64,000 bases of DNA from NCBI GenBank assembly GCA_023954475.1, contig JAMLHW010000001.1, positions 434,001 to 498,000 on the forward strand, in the 5' to 3' direction. The notes below the pieces were generated by a model that saw only the letters and a program-made list of their open reading frames with translations, ran no database searches and had not been told where the DNA came from. The DNA comes from Anaerolineae bacterium. Lineage in GTDB: Bacteria; Chloroflexota; Anaerolineae; Promineifilales; Promineifilaceae. Below are positions 10,103-18,457 of the stretch, one piece after another; position 1 is the stretch's first letter, and each line of letters starts with the position of its first letter. Made by a program: the position numbers and the translations under genes.

Positions 10103-11240
10103 CTTGATTGCTGAGGAACCAGCCACGTTCTGTCAGCAGCAGGTTGCCACCGCTTTCTGTTAGTAAGCCCCAATCGATTAGTTGCGCTAATGTTGGCCCG
10201 TAAACATCGTATGGTGTTCGGCCGAATCGCGTTTCAAAATCAGTCAACGATACGCCTTCCTGCAACAACCGCAACTGCGTGATCATCGTGTCGCCAATTT
10301 GATCTTCGGCCGAAAGTTGAATTTTGTCCGCCAACGCCCCAGACCAGGGGTAGTGCCCTTGCCGTTCAGCGATGCGCCGAATATAGACACGTGGCTGTTT
10401 GACAACCCAATAGCGATAGCCGGCAGCATGTCCGTGTGCTCCGGCACCCAGCCCCAAATATTCATTATTGCGCCAATACGATAAATTGTGTTTGCATTCG
10501 CGTCCCGGCAACGCCCAGTTGGAGATTTCGTAGTGCACCAGACCGGCATCGGCCATGGCGATACACGCCATTTCATACTGTTCGGCAGCGAGATCAGGAT
10601 CGGGCGGTTCAATTTGGCCGCTGTTGAGCCAGCGCTGCATCGGCGTGCCCGGTTCAATGGTCAGGCAGTAGAGGCTGACGTGTGGTGGATTGAGAGCGAG
10701 GACAGCTTCAAGGCTTTGTTGCCATGTTGCCAAAGTTTGTCCCGGCACGCCGTAAATCAGATCGACGTTGAAGTTGTCAAACCCGGCAGCGCGCGCCATA
10801 GTGATGGCGTTGACGACGGTTTGGAAGTCGTGTCGGCGTTCGAGGAGCATCAATTCGGCCGAAATGACACTCTGCACACCAAAACTGAGCCGGTTGACGC
10901 CAAGCGCACGCACCGCTGCCAGATACTCCGCATCCACTGTGCCGGGGTTGGCTTCCATACTGATTTCAGCGTCAGGTGCGAGATCGAAACAGTCGGCAAC
11001 CGCATCTAGGATTTGGCCCAGCGATTCGGCCGACATCAGGGATGGTGTGCCGCCGCCAAAGAAGATGGTATGCGCGGCGCGACGTTCATCACCGGCGACC
11101 TGGCGGATTTCGTCGGCCAATGCGCGAGCATACGGCTCTTTGAGATCGTCAAGGCTGGTGTACGTGTTGAAATCGCAGTAGGAGCAGCGATGAGCGCAAA
11201 ACGGAATGTGTAGGTAAAGACTGAGCGAAGGCGTAGGCAT
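10083..11240 (-). CDS. hemW: HemW-like radical SAM protein (coproporphyrinogen oxidase family)
   Basis: A 385-residue radical SAM protein. The cluster motif CAHRCSYCDF (Cys-x3-Cys-x2-Cys) follows SLYLHIPF at the N-terminus, and the HemN/HemW family block IFFGGGTPSLM is near residue 60. The HemW-type C-terminal region is present. Family knowledge places HemW as a heme chaperone or insertase rather than a true oxygen-independent coproporphyrinogen oxidase, and the length (about 380) fits HemW better than HemN (about 450). I chose ATG 11240 (MPTPSLSLYLHIPF). The GTG at 11297 would add 19 residues before the conserved start. It is the last gene of a leftward run. Confidence 0.88.
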   Translation of the reverse strand: MPTPSLSLYLHIPFCAHRCSYCDFNTYTSLDDLKEPYARALADEIRQVAGDERRAAHTIFFGGGTPSLMSAESLGQILDAVADCFDLAPDAEISMEANPGTVDAEYLAAVRALGVNRLSFGVQSVISAELMLLERRHDFQTVVNAITMARAAGFDNFNVDLIYGVPGQTLATWQQSLEAVLALNPPHVSLYCLTIEPGTPMQRWLNSGQIEPPDPDLAAEQYEMACIAMADAGLVHYEISNWALPGRECKHNLSYWRNNEYLGLGAGAHGHAAGYRYWVVKQPRVYIRRIAERQGHYPWSGALADKIQLSAEDQIGDTMITQLRLLQEGVSLTDFETRFGRTPYDVYGPTLAQLIDWGLLTESGGNLLLTERGWFLSNQVFHRLV

Positions 11241-11312
11241 GGCTAGTCGCGCTTTGCGGGAAACGACTTTATCTTCAGGTGGCGTCGGATAACCCACAAA
11301 TGAGCAACATGG

Positions 11313-11771
11313 TCACTCAATCTGCTCACCTTTGCCGTTGGCGATGCGCCAGATCAGGAAAAGCAGCAGCCCGAACGGCCCCGTCATCAGCGTAAAAAAT
11401 AGCGCTGGAATGCGTACCCACGCCGGCGCACCGTCTTTTTGTGCCTGTCGGTAAATCCATGCGCCGGCAAACAAGTCCAGTGCCAGAAAGTGTGCCCAGC
11501 CTGCCAATGCGCCTTCACGCGTGCCTAGACCCCGTCGGATGCCGTCCAGCGACGTGAAATCCATACCACCACCTGCCGGATCGCTGGTTTCGCTTGAACT
11601 GCCGCCGTGAATTGCTGCGATCAGCGCCGTGACATAGGTCAATCCCATGATGCCAAAGATGGCGCTGGAGCGGCTGGCGCGTCGCGTAAGCTTGTGGTTA
11701 GGTGCAAACATCATGGCCAACCAGACGGGCATGGGGAGCAAATTGATGAGTTGGAAGAATTTATCTTGCAT
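11313..11771 (-). CDS. DUF4281 (ABA4-like) membrane protein
   Basis: A 152-residue integral membrane protein with three to four hydrophobic segments. Family marks I recognise from memory are FAPNHKLTRR after the first segment, GWAHFLALDLFAGAWIY in the middle, and FFTLMTGPFGLLLFLIWR near the C-terminus. The plant relative ABA4 is required for neoxanthin formation. The bacterial role is not established. The gene is 13 bases after the NUDIX gene and 72 before hemW, so it is part of a housekeeping run rather than the carotenoid operon 6 kb away. Family assignment is fairly confident, function is unknown. Confidence 0.75.
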   Translation of the reverse strand: MQDKFFQLINLLPMPVWLAMMFAPNHKLTRRASRSSAIFGIMGLTYVTALIAAIHGGSSSETSDPAGGGMDFTSLDGIRRGLGTREGALAGWAHFLALDLFAGAWIYRQAQKDGAPAWVRIPALFFTLMTGPFGLLLFLIWRIANGKGEQIE

Positions 11772-11784
11772 GTGAGGATGGTTG

Positions 11785-12417
11785 TTAGTTGGTGTTGAAT
11801 GCCAGTTGCCAGCGGCCGAGAAATTCGCTGAGCATCATTGCCGTTGCGCCCCACACTTTGTGCCCTTGTACATCGTAAAACGGCACGTCCATGGTGTAGG
11901 TGCCGAAATGCCACGGTTCTTTGTGGCGTGTGGTTGGCTGCAACAGATAATCGACGGACACTTCGAGTAGTTCAGCGACTTCTGCCGTGTTGGGTGTGAA
12001 ATTCGGCCGATGAGGAATCCAACCGACGAATGGATGGACTTCAAAATCAGTCGGCGGGATGTAGAGCGGCGTTAGTTCGCCCAGAACTTCAACCTGCGAC
12101 GGTGGAATGCCTAACTCCTCCCACGTTTCGCGCAGAGCCGCCGTGGTTGGCGATTCATTCGGCTCAACTTTGCCGCCGGGAAACGAGACTTGTCCTGAAT
12201 GATCTTTCAAATTGTCGGGACGTCGTGTCAGGGCCAGGTGAGTTGTCTCATGATAAGGGTATAGTAAAACCAGGACAGCTCCGACACGAGGTGAGCCGCT
12301 GCGTTCATCTGGGCGGCGTATTGCGCGTGGCAAAGGGGCCATTTTCAGTTGCGCTTGGCGACCATCATAGCCGTTGACGCGCCACAATCGTTTTAAGTTA
12401 GTCATCATTGTCTGCAT
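11785..12417 (-). CDS. NUDIX hydrolase, CoA-pyrophosphatase type
   Basis: A 210-residue NUDIX enzyme. The NUDIX box is GGKVEPNESPTTAALRETWEELGI near residues 76-99, with the REtxEE metal-binding core. The preceding LALTRRPDNLKDHSGQVSFPGG matches the CoA pyrophosphatase (NudL/YeaB) signature, which cleaves CoA and acyl-CoA to phosphopantetheine and 3',5'-ADP. The substrate is inferred from the signature. It lies between a folC-like gene and the DUF4281 gene on the same strand. Confidence 0.87.
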   Translation of the reverse strand: MQTMMTNLKRLWRVNGYDGRQAQLKMAPLPRAIRRPDERSGSPRVGAVLVLLYPYHETTHLALTRRPDNLKDHSGQVSFPGGKVEPNESPTTAALRETWEELGIPPSQVEVLGELTPLYIPPTDFEVHPFVGWIPHRPNFTPNTAEVAELLEVSVDYLLQPTTRHKEPWHFGTYTMDVPFYDVQGHKVWGATAMMLSEFLGRWQLAFNTN

Positions 12418-12582
12418 CGATCTACTCCACCCACAAATTATATCGGACGATCTGGTGATGCGGGTGGCGTTTGTGCGACTTCTAACGGAATGGATGCGCT
12501 AAACAAGTCAACATAGCCATACACATTGACCGGAGGCTGTGGATAAATCGCTCCTGTGCCGGCCTGTGGCGGGTGCAATCTG

Positions 12583-13971
12583 TCAGCGATTGGCTTCGAG
12601 GTTTTGCAGCAGTTCGGCGGTAGGGAACCAACGTTCGCGTGCCGCACCAACGAGATAAATTGAGCCGGTAACGACGATGATATCGTTTGGCTGCGCATTT
12701 TGCAGCGCTAAATCGAGCGCCGCTTGCACACCTGGCGCAGTGGCAACGGTGCTTTCTGGTGCAACAGTACGAATGCGCTCAGCCAGGAACTCATGTGGCT
12801 GCCCCGGTTTGCCGAAGACGTGGGGCTGGGTGGCGATGAAGCGATCGGTTATCGGCCGAATCGCCTCAATCATCCCGTCCGCTTCTTTACGTGCAATCAT
12901 GCCCACAATCGTCGTGATGCGCCGATCCGGATAGCGCGCACGCAAGCTTTCGGCCAATGCTCGCATTTTGTGGGGGTTGTGGGCACCGTCGATGATTACC
13001 GTGGGTGACGCTTGCATTGTTTCCAGACGCCCCGGTACGACACAGCCGCTCAAAGCGTGCTCAATCGTGGCATTGTCCAGCGTGAAGTCAAAATCGTGTG
13101 CCAGCACATCGACGGCGGCGACAGCCAATGCCGCATTGACTACTTGGAAGCCCTCCGACAAATCGAGCGCAAGGTTGCTATATAGATTGTACGGCGCGTC
13201 AATGGTCAGCGTTCCGTCTGAATTTGTGTTGAAATTGAGTTCAAACAATGGCGCGTTTTTCTGTTCGGCTTCGCGACGGATGACGGTAAGTACGTCGGGA
13301 TGGGTTGCGGCGGTGATGACAGGTGTATTCGGCCGAATGATACCCGCTTTGTGCCAAGCAATGTCCGTTAACTCCGGCCCCAACGTCGTCACATGGTCAA
13401 AATCGACATTGGTGATAACGGCCAATTCGATGGGCATGACAATCGTCGGATCAAAGCGCCCGCCCCGTCCCGTCTCCATCACTGCCCAATCGGGATTTTT
13501 ATGGACGAACCAAAGCAGCGTCAAAGCGACCCACGCCTCGCCATAATGTAAGTCGCCGCCTGCTTTACCCCATGCGCCGTACAGGCGGCGAAACTCGCGC
13601 ACGAGATCGGCAAACTCCGATGGCGCGATCATTTGGCCGTCGAGACGCAGTTTTTCGTTGCAAACCTGCAAATATGGACTGATATGATCGGCAGTGCGCT
13701 GTCCGCAGGCTGTCAGCAGGGTGGCAATCATCGTCGTGACGGAGCCTTTGCCGCTGGTGCCGGCAACCTGCACCGCCCGCAAATGGCGCTGCGGATTGCC
13801 GATAAATGCCATAAAAGCAGCCATACGCTCAATGCGTTCGTAGTCGCGCTGCCGGTATTCGGCGGCGCTACGCGGTGCGTTGAAGCGCAACCCTTCTGGA
13901 TCGCGAATCAATGAAAGTAACCATTGTTCTTGTGCGCGGAAATCGGCGAGGGTGGAGGCGAAGGACGACAT
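12583..13971 (-). CDS. FolC-like Mur ligase (first of two), atypical
   Basis: A 462-residue member of the folylpolyglutamate synthase/dihydrofolate synthase (Mur ligase) family, which uses ATP to join glutamate to folates. The P-loop is AGTSGKGSVTTMIATLL near residue 70, the ADHISPYLQVCNEKL region follows, and NVDFDHVTTLG and AWHKAGIIRP give the Mg/ATP region. The C-terminal domain has VIIDGAHNPHKM. The usual GLGGRLDATN block is instead TGRGGRFDPT, so the substrate may not be a standard folate. It lies 60 bases after the patB-like gene and shares the operon with a second, more typical paralog at 15222-16496. The 165-base gap to the NUDIX gene holds nothing I recognise. Confidence 0.83.
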   Translation of the reverse strand: MSSFASTLADFRAQEQWLLSLIRDPEGLRFNAPRSAAEYRQRDYERIERMAAFMAFIGNPQRHLRAVQVAGTSGKGSVTTMIATLLTACGQRTADHISPYLQVCNEKLRLDGQMIAPSEFADLVREFRRLYGAWGKAGGDLHYGEAWVALTLLWFVHKNPDWAVMETGRGGRFDPTIVMPIELAVITNVDFDHVTTLGPELTDIAWHKAGIIRPNTPVITAATHPDVLTVIRREAEQKNAPLFELNFNTNSDGTLTIDAPYNLYSNLALDLSEGFQVVNAALAVAAVDVLAHDFDFTLDNATIEHALSGCVVPGRLETMQASPTVIIDGAHNPHKMRALAESLRARYPDRRITTIVGMIARKEADGMIEAIRPITDRFIATQPHVFGKPGQPHEFLAERIRTVAPESTVATAPGVQAALDLALQNAQPNDIIVVTGSIYLVGAARERWFPTAELLQNLEANR

Positions 13972-14031
13972 GATTTAACGATTTTGTAGGGAATAGCTTT
14001 CAGCAGGTTGACATCGCTGTATTGCACTGCT

Positions 14032-15201
14032 TCATTCAGACAATTGTAAGGCTGCAGCCAGATTGTCGAGAGCCCGTTGAACTGTATCTCGTGGACATGC
14101 TATTGTCATTCGTGCAAAGCCTGCGCCTTCACGCCCAAACCAATAGCCTGGGGCAATGGCAATTTGTGCTTCCTGAGCTAGAAATCGCTCAAGTGCTTTT
14201 GCGTCCAGACCTAACTCTCGAAAATCCAGCCACACCAAAAACGTCCCTTGCGGTTCAATCAATGTAACGTTGAGTGCATTGACCTGTAAAAACTCTTTGA
14301 TGAAAGCGATATTTCCTTGTAGATAAGTCAGCAGTGCATCCAACCAGGCAGCGCCATCACGATAAGCAATTTCTGTGGCAATTGAAGCGAATACGTTGAC
14401 CTTGTTGATCTGATAGCGATGCGCAAATTCATGAAATCGCTGTCGATGGTCTGCGTTTGGAATAATCGTGATGGCGTCGACCATGCCGGCGATATTGAAA
14501 GTTTTCGCAGGTGAAATACAGGTTGCAGAGTCTTGCGCAGAGATTGTCTGATATGGTGTATAGTGATGAGGTGGAAAGACAAAATCCCCATGAATTTCAT
14601 CTGCAATTACAAATATATTGTACCGCTCGCAAATGGCTGCTACTCGCTCTAACTCCGGCGTTGTCCAAACCCTGCTGACGGGATTGTGTGGGTTACACAG
14701 TATCAATATTTTATTGCGCGGATCGGCTGCCTTGGCTTCCAAATCGTCAAAATCAATCTGGTATTGTCCCTCAACCAGTTTGAGTGGGTTTTTGATGATA
14801 GCCCTGCCGTTGCTCTTGATGACCATGCGAAACTCAAAGAACACAGGTGGCTGCAGAATAACCCCATCTCCCGCATTGGAGTGTTGATTGATCAGAATGG
14901 CGATAGCATTCAAGATAGATGGACAAGGTTCAATGTGTTGCCGTTCTATTTTCCATCCATGCTTGTTACGATACCATGACTCAAGCGCAGCAAAATAGGT
15001 CTCTGGTTTATATTCATAGCCGTAGATTCCATGCTCTACGCGCTTATGCAAATGCGCAATTACAGAAGGAGGCGCTTTCAGATCCATGTCGGCAACCGAC
15101 ATAGGGATTGCTTCTGCATTGCCAAAATGGTCGAGCAGGAAATCGCCACTCCATTTCATTGTCGGATAGTGGCTGCGGTCAATAGGCTCGTCAAAATCCA
15201 T
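14032..15201 (-). CDS. PatB/MalY-type C-S lyase, PLP-dependent
   Basis: A 389-residue fold-type I PLP enzyme of the MalY/PatB (cystathionine beta-lyase-like) branch of class I/II aminotransferases. The family start FDEPIDRSHYPTMKW is at residues 3-17 and PMSVADMDLKAP near 32-43. ILCNPHNPVSRVWT contains the cofactor Asn, VIADEIHGDFVF the cofactor Asp, and SPAKTFNIAGM the PLP-binding lysine near residue 233. The reaction inferred is beta-elimination from cystathionine or a related thioether. It starts 20 bases after the folC-like stop at 15222. No TCGGCCGA copy lies within it, but the gap is not longer than expected by chance. Confidence 0.88.
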   Translation of the reverse strand: MDFDEPIDRSHYPTMKWSGDFLLDHFGNAEAIPMSVADMDLKAPPSVIAHLHKRVEHGIYGYEYKPETYFAALESWYRNKHGWKIERQHIEPCPSILNAIAILINQHSNAGDGVILQPPVFFEFRMVIKSNGRAIIKNPLKLVEGQYQIDFDDLEAKAADPRNKILILCNPHNPVSRVWTTPELERVAAICERYNIFVIADEIHGDFVFPPHHYTPYQTISAQDSATCISPAKTFNIAGMVDAITIIPNADHRQRFHEFAHRYQINKVNVFASIATEIAYRDGAAWLDALLTYLQGNIAFIKEFLQVNALNVTLIEPQGTFLVWLDFRELGLDAKALERFLAQEAQIAIAPGYWFGREGAGFARMTIACPRDTVQRALDNLAAALQLSE

Positions 15202-15221
15202 TTCTTTTTATTCCTTTGACC

Positions 15222-16496
15222 TCAAGATTTGAGCATCAGTTCTGACGGATACCAATATTCGCGCACATCGCCGATCAGGTAGAGCGATCCTGTTATCCAA
15301 ACCAGATCATCTGGTTCGGCAACGCTCAGGGCGAGATCGACAGCGTGCAACGGGTCTGGTTCTGTCCAAACGGTCAGTGTGTGATCTTGGGCGATGATGG
15401 CTTGTGTGAGTTCTGTGGCAGGGACCGGATACCACAAGCCTTTGACAGCAAATTCGGTCGTGATGATGTGATTGGTCAACGGCAGCAGGTGCAGCAGGAC
15501 ATTGGCAATATCTTTGCCGCGTTTCATCGCCAGAATGACGATGCGGCGACGGGCGGGCTTAATTCGGCCGATTGCCCCCACCGCTGCCCGCATTTTGTCA
15601 GGATTGTGTGCGCCGTCGAGTACGACAATTGGATTTTCCTGCACAATTTCCATCCGACCCGGAATGTTGACTTGCGCCAGACCATGAGCTACCTGAAAGT
15701 CGTCGATTGTGGGCATGAATGCTTGCGCAGCAGCCATAGCACAAGCGGCATTGATGCGTTGAAAATCATTGTCCAGATGCAGTGGAAGTTCGCCGTCGTA
15801 GGCAGCTTCGATCAGATTGAATTGCGCTCCAACAGATTGACACCGTTCTCGAATAATAGCACGCGCATCTGCTTGAACAGCAGCAGTGAATACAGATTGC
15901 CCTGCTTTGATAATGCCGGCTTTGTCTGCGGCTATCTCGGCAATCGTGTCACCCAGAATCTCTGTGTGATCAAGCCCAATGCTCGTGATCACAGCCACTT
16001 GCGCCGGAATGACATTAGTCGCGTCCAATCGTCCGCCCAACCCGACTTCGATTACGGCCACGTCGACGTGTTCGCCTGCAAACCAGAGACAGGACAGCGC
16101 GAACTGCGCTTCAAAATAGCTCGGTTTGCCAAATGGCAGACGGCGCTCAACTTCTGTAAACAGCGGTTCCATTTCTGTGAACAAGGCCAGTAGAGTGTCT
16201 GTTGGGGCGAGTTTACCGTTGATCTGGTGGCGTTCGTTGAGAATTTGCAGATGCGGTGAAGTGTGCAGCCCTGTTATTAATCCGGCGCTTTGCAAGATAG
16301 CGGCTGTCATCGTCGCCGTTGACCCTTTGCCTGACGTGCCACCGATATGAATGGATGGAAACTGCAGATGCGGATTACCTAGCAGCTCGACCAATAATGC
16401 AATGCGTTCCAGTTTGAGATTGATCTCGGCGCTGAACTTGACCGGGCCGATCAGGGCAGAGAGATTGGATTCGAGTTGTCGGTATTGAGGGGTCAT
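15222..16496 (-). CDS. folC: FolC, folylpolyglutamate/dihydrofolate synthase (second, typical)
   Basis: A 424-residue Mur ligase family enzyme with the standard FolC features: P-loop GGTSGKGSTATMTAAIL, folate loop SPHLQILNERHQING, EVGLGGRLDATN, TSIGLDHTEILGDT, DKAGIIK and C-terminal VVLDGAHNPDKM. I chose ATG 16496 (MTPQYRQLESNL), because the longer frame to 16556 translates a dispersed repeat patch. The protein adds glutamate to dihydropteroate and/or folates. It sits between argS and the patB-like gene. Together with the gene at 12583 it makes two FolC-like enzymes in one run. This one is the better candidate for the essential folate enzyme. Confidence 0.9.
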   Translation of the reverse strand: MTPQYRQLESNLSALIGPVKFSAEINLKLERIALLVELLGNPHLQFPSIHIGGTSGKGSTATMTAAILQSAGLITGLHTSPHLQILNERHQINGKLAPTDTLLALFTEMEPLFTEVERRLPFGKPSYFEAQFALSCLWFAGEHVDVAVIEVGLGGRLDATNVIPAQVAVITSIGLDHTEILGDTIAEIAADKAGIIKAGQSVFTAAVQADARAIIRERCQSVGAQFNLIEAAYDGELPLHLDNDFQRINAACAMAAAQAFMPTIDDFQVAHGLAQVNIPGRMEIVQENPIVVLDGAHNPDKMRAAVGAIGRIKPARRRIVILAMKRGKDIANVLLHLLPLTNHIITTEFAVKGLWYPVPATELTQAIIAQDHTLTVWTEPDPLHAVDLALSVAEPDDLVWITGSLYLIGDVREYWYPSELMLKS

Positions 16497-16560
16497 CGAA
16501 AGGATGAAGGCGGAAGAACGAAGGCGGAGACTCATCCTCCCGCCCTCATCCCTCATCCTT
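16497..16560. repeat. Dispersed low-complexity repeat patch between folC and argS
   Basis: The 64 bases are built from degenerate 12-base units of the kind GAGGGATGAGGG / CCTTCGTTC, giving peptides like DEGGRM or RSSAFIL in translation. From memory, this repeat type is common in gaps of several large bacterial genomes. It has no coding role here and misleadingly extends the folC frame. Confidence 0.6.
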
Positions 16561-16562
16561 TC

Positions 16563-18230
16563 TCACATAACTTCTGGTGCGGACATGCCCATCAGGTTGA
16601 GGACGCGGGCGAGGACCGTTTTGGCGGCGCGGTAGAAGCGCAGGCGTGCCAGTGCCAGGTCGTGTGGCACGTCGCTGTGCAACACGCGACATTCTTCGTA
16701 GGCAGTATGGAACGTAGTAGCCAGTTCGTAGGCAAAGAAGGCGATGTGATGTGGCTCAAAGGTTGTGATACATTGTTCGATGACGGCGCTCAATTCGGCC
16801 GATTTGCGTAAAAATGCCAACTCGCGTTCATGCGTCAACAGCGATAAGTCAGCCCCGTCATCTGCATCTGCATCAAAACCGGCCTCTGCCCACTTGCGGA
16901 AAATACCCGCACAGCGCACATGCGCATTTTGAATGTAGTAAACCGGATTTTTGTCTGAATGCTCGATGGCCAGTGTGAGATCAAACAGCACACCACTGTT
17001 GGCCGAACGCGCCAGCATGAAGTAGCGTACCGGATCGGAGTCGACTTCATCGACGAGTTCATCGAGCGTAACATAATCACCGCGCCGTGTGCTCATGCGC
17101 AGTTGGATGCCGTCGCGTTCCAGATTGACGATTTGATGTACCAGCGTATGCACGAAATCGGTATCAAAACCGAGCATTTGTACGCCCATCAATACTTGCG
17201 GCGCGACCGCGTGGTGATCGGGGCCAAAGACATCGATGACGACATCGAAACCACGTTGCGCTTTATGCCAGTGGTAGGCGATGTCGGGCAGGCGATAAGT
17301 CGGCAAGCCGTCACCTGAACGAATGATCACGCGATCTTTGTCATCGCCAAACGCAGTTGTGCGCAACCACTTTGCGCCGTCGTCAGTTTCGTAGACGTAG
17401 CCGTTTTCCTGCAAAACGTCCAGCGCTTCTTGTAACCGACCGCTGCTGTACAGATCGTTTTCGTTATAGTAAACATCGTGATGGATGTTGATGCGATCCA
17501 GGCTGGCTTTCTGCTGTTTTGAAATGCGTGCTTTGGCGTAGTCACTGAAGTAATCGGCCGATTCGTCCAGTAACGCATCACCATGCTCGGCAACCAGGGA
17601 CTGCGCGATGTCGACGATGTATTGCCCCTGATAATGGTCGTCAGTAAGGTCAACTTCTTTGCCGAGAAGTTGTTGGTAGCGGATTTGCACCGATTCACCG
17701 AGCATCTGAATCTGGCGACCTGCGTCGTTGTAGTAATATTCGCGGGTTACGTCATAACCGCCGGCTTCCATCAGCCGGGCCAATGTGTCACCGATGACGC
17801 CGCCACGGGTTCGGCCGATTGTGATCGGCCCAGTCGGATTGGCACTGACAAACTCGATTTGCGCTTTTTTGTTATTGCCGATATTGATTCGGCCGAAATC
17901 GACGCCGTCGTGCAAAATCTCATCGACAATGCCTTGAACATATTTCGTTGCCAGCCGGAAATTGATAAAACCAGGAGGCGCCACATCAATATCTGATATG
18001 TAATCCGGCACAACAAAATTATCCGCGATCAGGTGTGCGATTTTGATTGGCGCCATGCGTGCCAATCGCGCCATTTGCAAAGCACTGGCTGTCGCATAAT
18101 CACCATGTGTCAAGTCACGTGGACGCTCTATTCTGATTTCAGGAATGTCGAATACCGGCAAATCGCCCGCACTCTGAGCCTTTTCAATTGCTGTCCGCAC
18201 GCCGTATTCAATGTCACGATGTAACAACAT
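16563..18230 (-). CDS. argS: Arginyl-tRNA synthetase with altered HIGH motif
   Basis: A 555-residue class I synthetase that charges tRNA-Arg. The N-terminal Add-1 domain is followed by VSANPTGPITIGRTRGGVIGDTL where relatives have SANPTGPLHVGHGRG. Both HIGH histidines are replaced, giving TIGR. REYYYNDAGRQI, the RSDGD-like IIRSGDGLPTYRLPDIAYH and the KMSK-region RMSTRRGDYVTLDELVDEV are recognisable. The C-terminal anticodon domain ends in LARVLNLMGMSAPEVM as usual. Nothing else suggests decay, so it is probably functional. I chose ATG 18230, which has AAGGA about 11 bases upstream. The longer frame adds an uncharacteristic basic leader. Copies of TCGGCCGA lie at 17554, 17811 (on the HIGH box) and 17889. 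Confidence 0.92.
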   Translation of the reverse strand: MLLHRDIEYGVRTAIEKAQSAGDLPVFDIPEIRIERPRDLTHGDYATASALQMARLARMAPIKIAHLIADNFVVPDYISDIDVAPPGFINFRLATKYVQGIVDEILHDGVDFGRINIGNNKKAQIEFVSANPTGPITIGRTRGGVIGDTLARLMEAGGYDVTREYYYNDAGRQIQMLGESVQIRYQQLLGKEVDLTDDHYQGQYIVDIAQSLVAEHGDALLDESADYFSDYAKARISKQQKASLDRINIHHDVYYNENDLYSSGRLQEALDVLQENGYVYETDDGAKWLRTTAFGDDKDRVIIRSGDGLPTYRLPDIAYHWHKAQRGFDVVIDVFGPDHHAVAPQVLMGVQMLGFDTDFVHTLVHQIVNLERDGIQLRMSTRRGDYVTLDELVDEVDSDPVRYFMLARSANSGVLFDLTLAIEHSDKNPVYYIQNAHVRCAGIFRKWAEAGFDADADDGADLSLLTHERELAFLRKSAELSAVIEQCITTFEPHHIAFFAYELATTFHTAYEECRVLHSDVPHDLALARLRFYRAAKTVLARVLNLMGMSAPEVM

Positions 18231-18354
18231 CTTATGTATGATCCTTAATTGAAGATTGTCGGCAGATTGTAGCATGGCGAAAACCGAGACACAACCGGTG
18301 CTGCATCGGAAAATAATCCGTATGAGCGTGTGCCTTAATCTGCGCAACAAGAAA

Positions 18355-18392
18355 CGGCGTTGTCTTCCCATTTGAATTAGAAGACAACGCCG
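18355..18392 (-). terminator. Hairpin terminator after the C25 peptidase gene
   Basis: CGGCGTTGTCTTC (18355-18367) pairs perfectly with GAAGACAACGCCG (18380-18392) around a 12-base loop. Read leftward from the C25 stop at 18458, the stem is followed by TTTCTTG, a moderate U-run. It separates that gene from argS. Confidence 0.65.
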
Positions 18393-18457
18393 CTAAAGAA
18401 TTCGGTTGCTGGTCGACGGCACTTTGTCGCCGATAAATGCGCTATTGGTGATTACAT

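Noticed and set aside
12438-12698. An 86-codon leftward frame overlapping the end of the folC-like gene
   Set aside because: Its N-terminal half is an out-of-frame shadow of folC, and the remainder is a proline-rich stretch without start signal or family resemblance.
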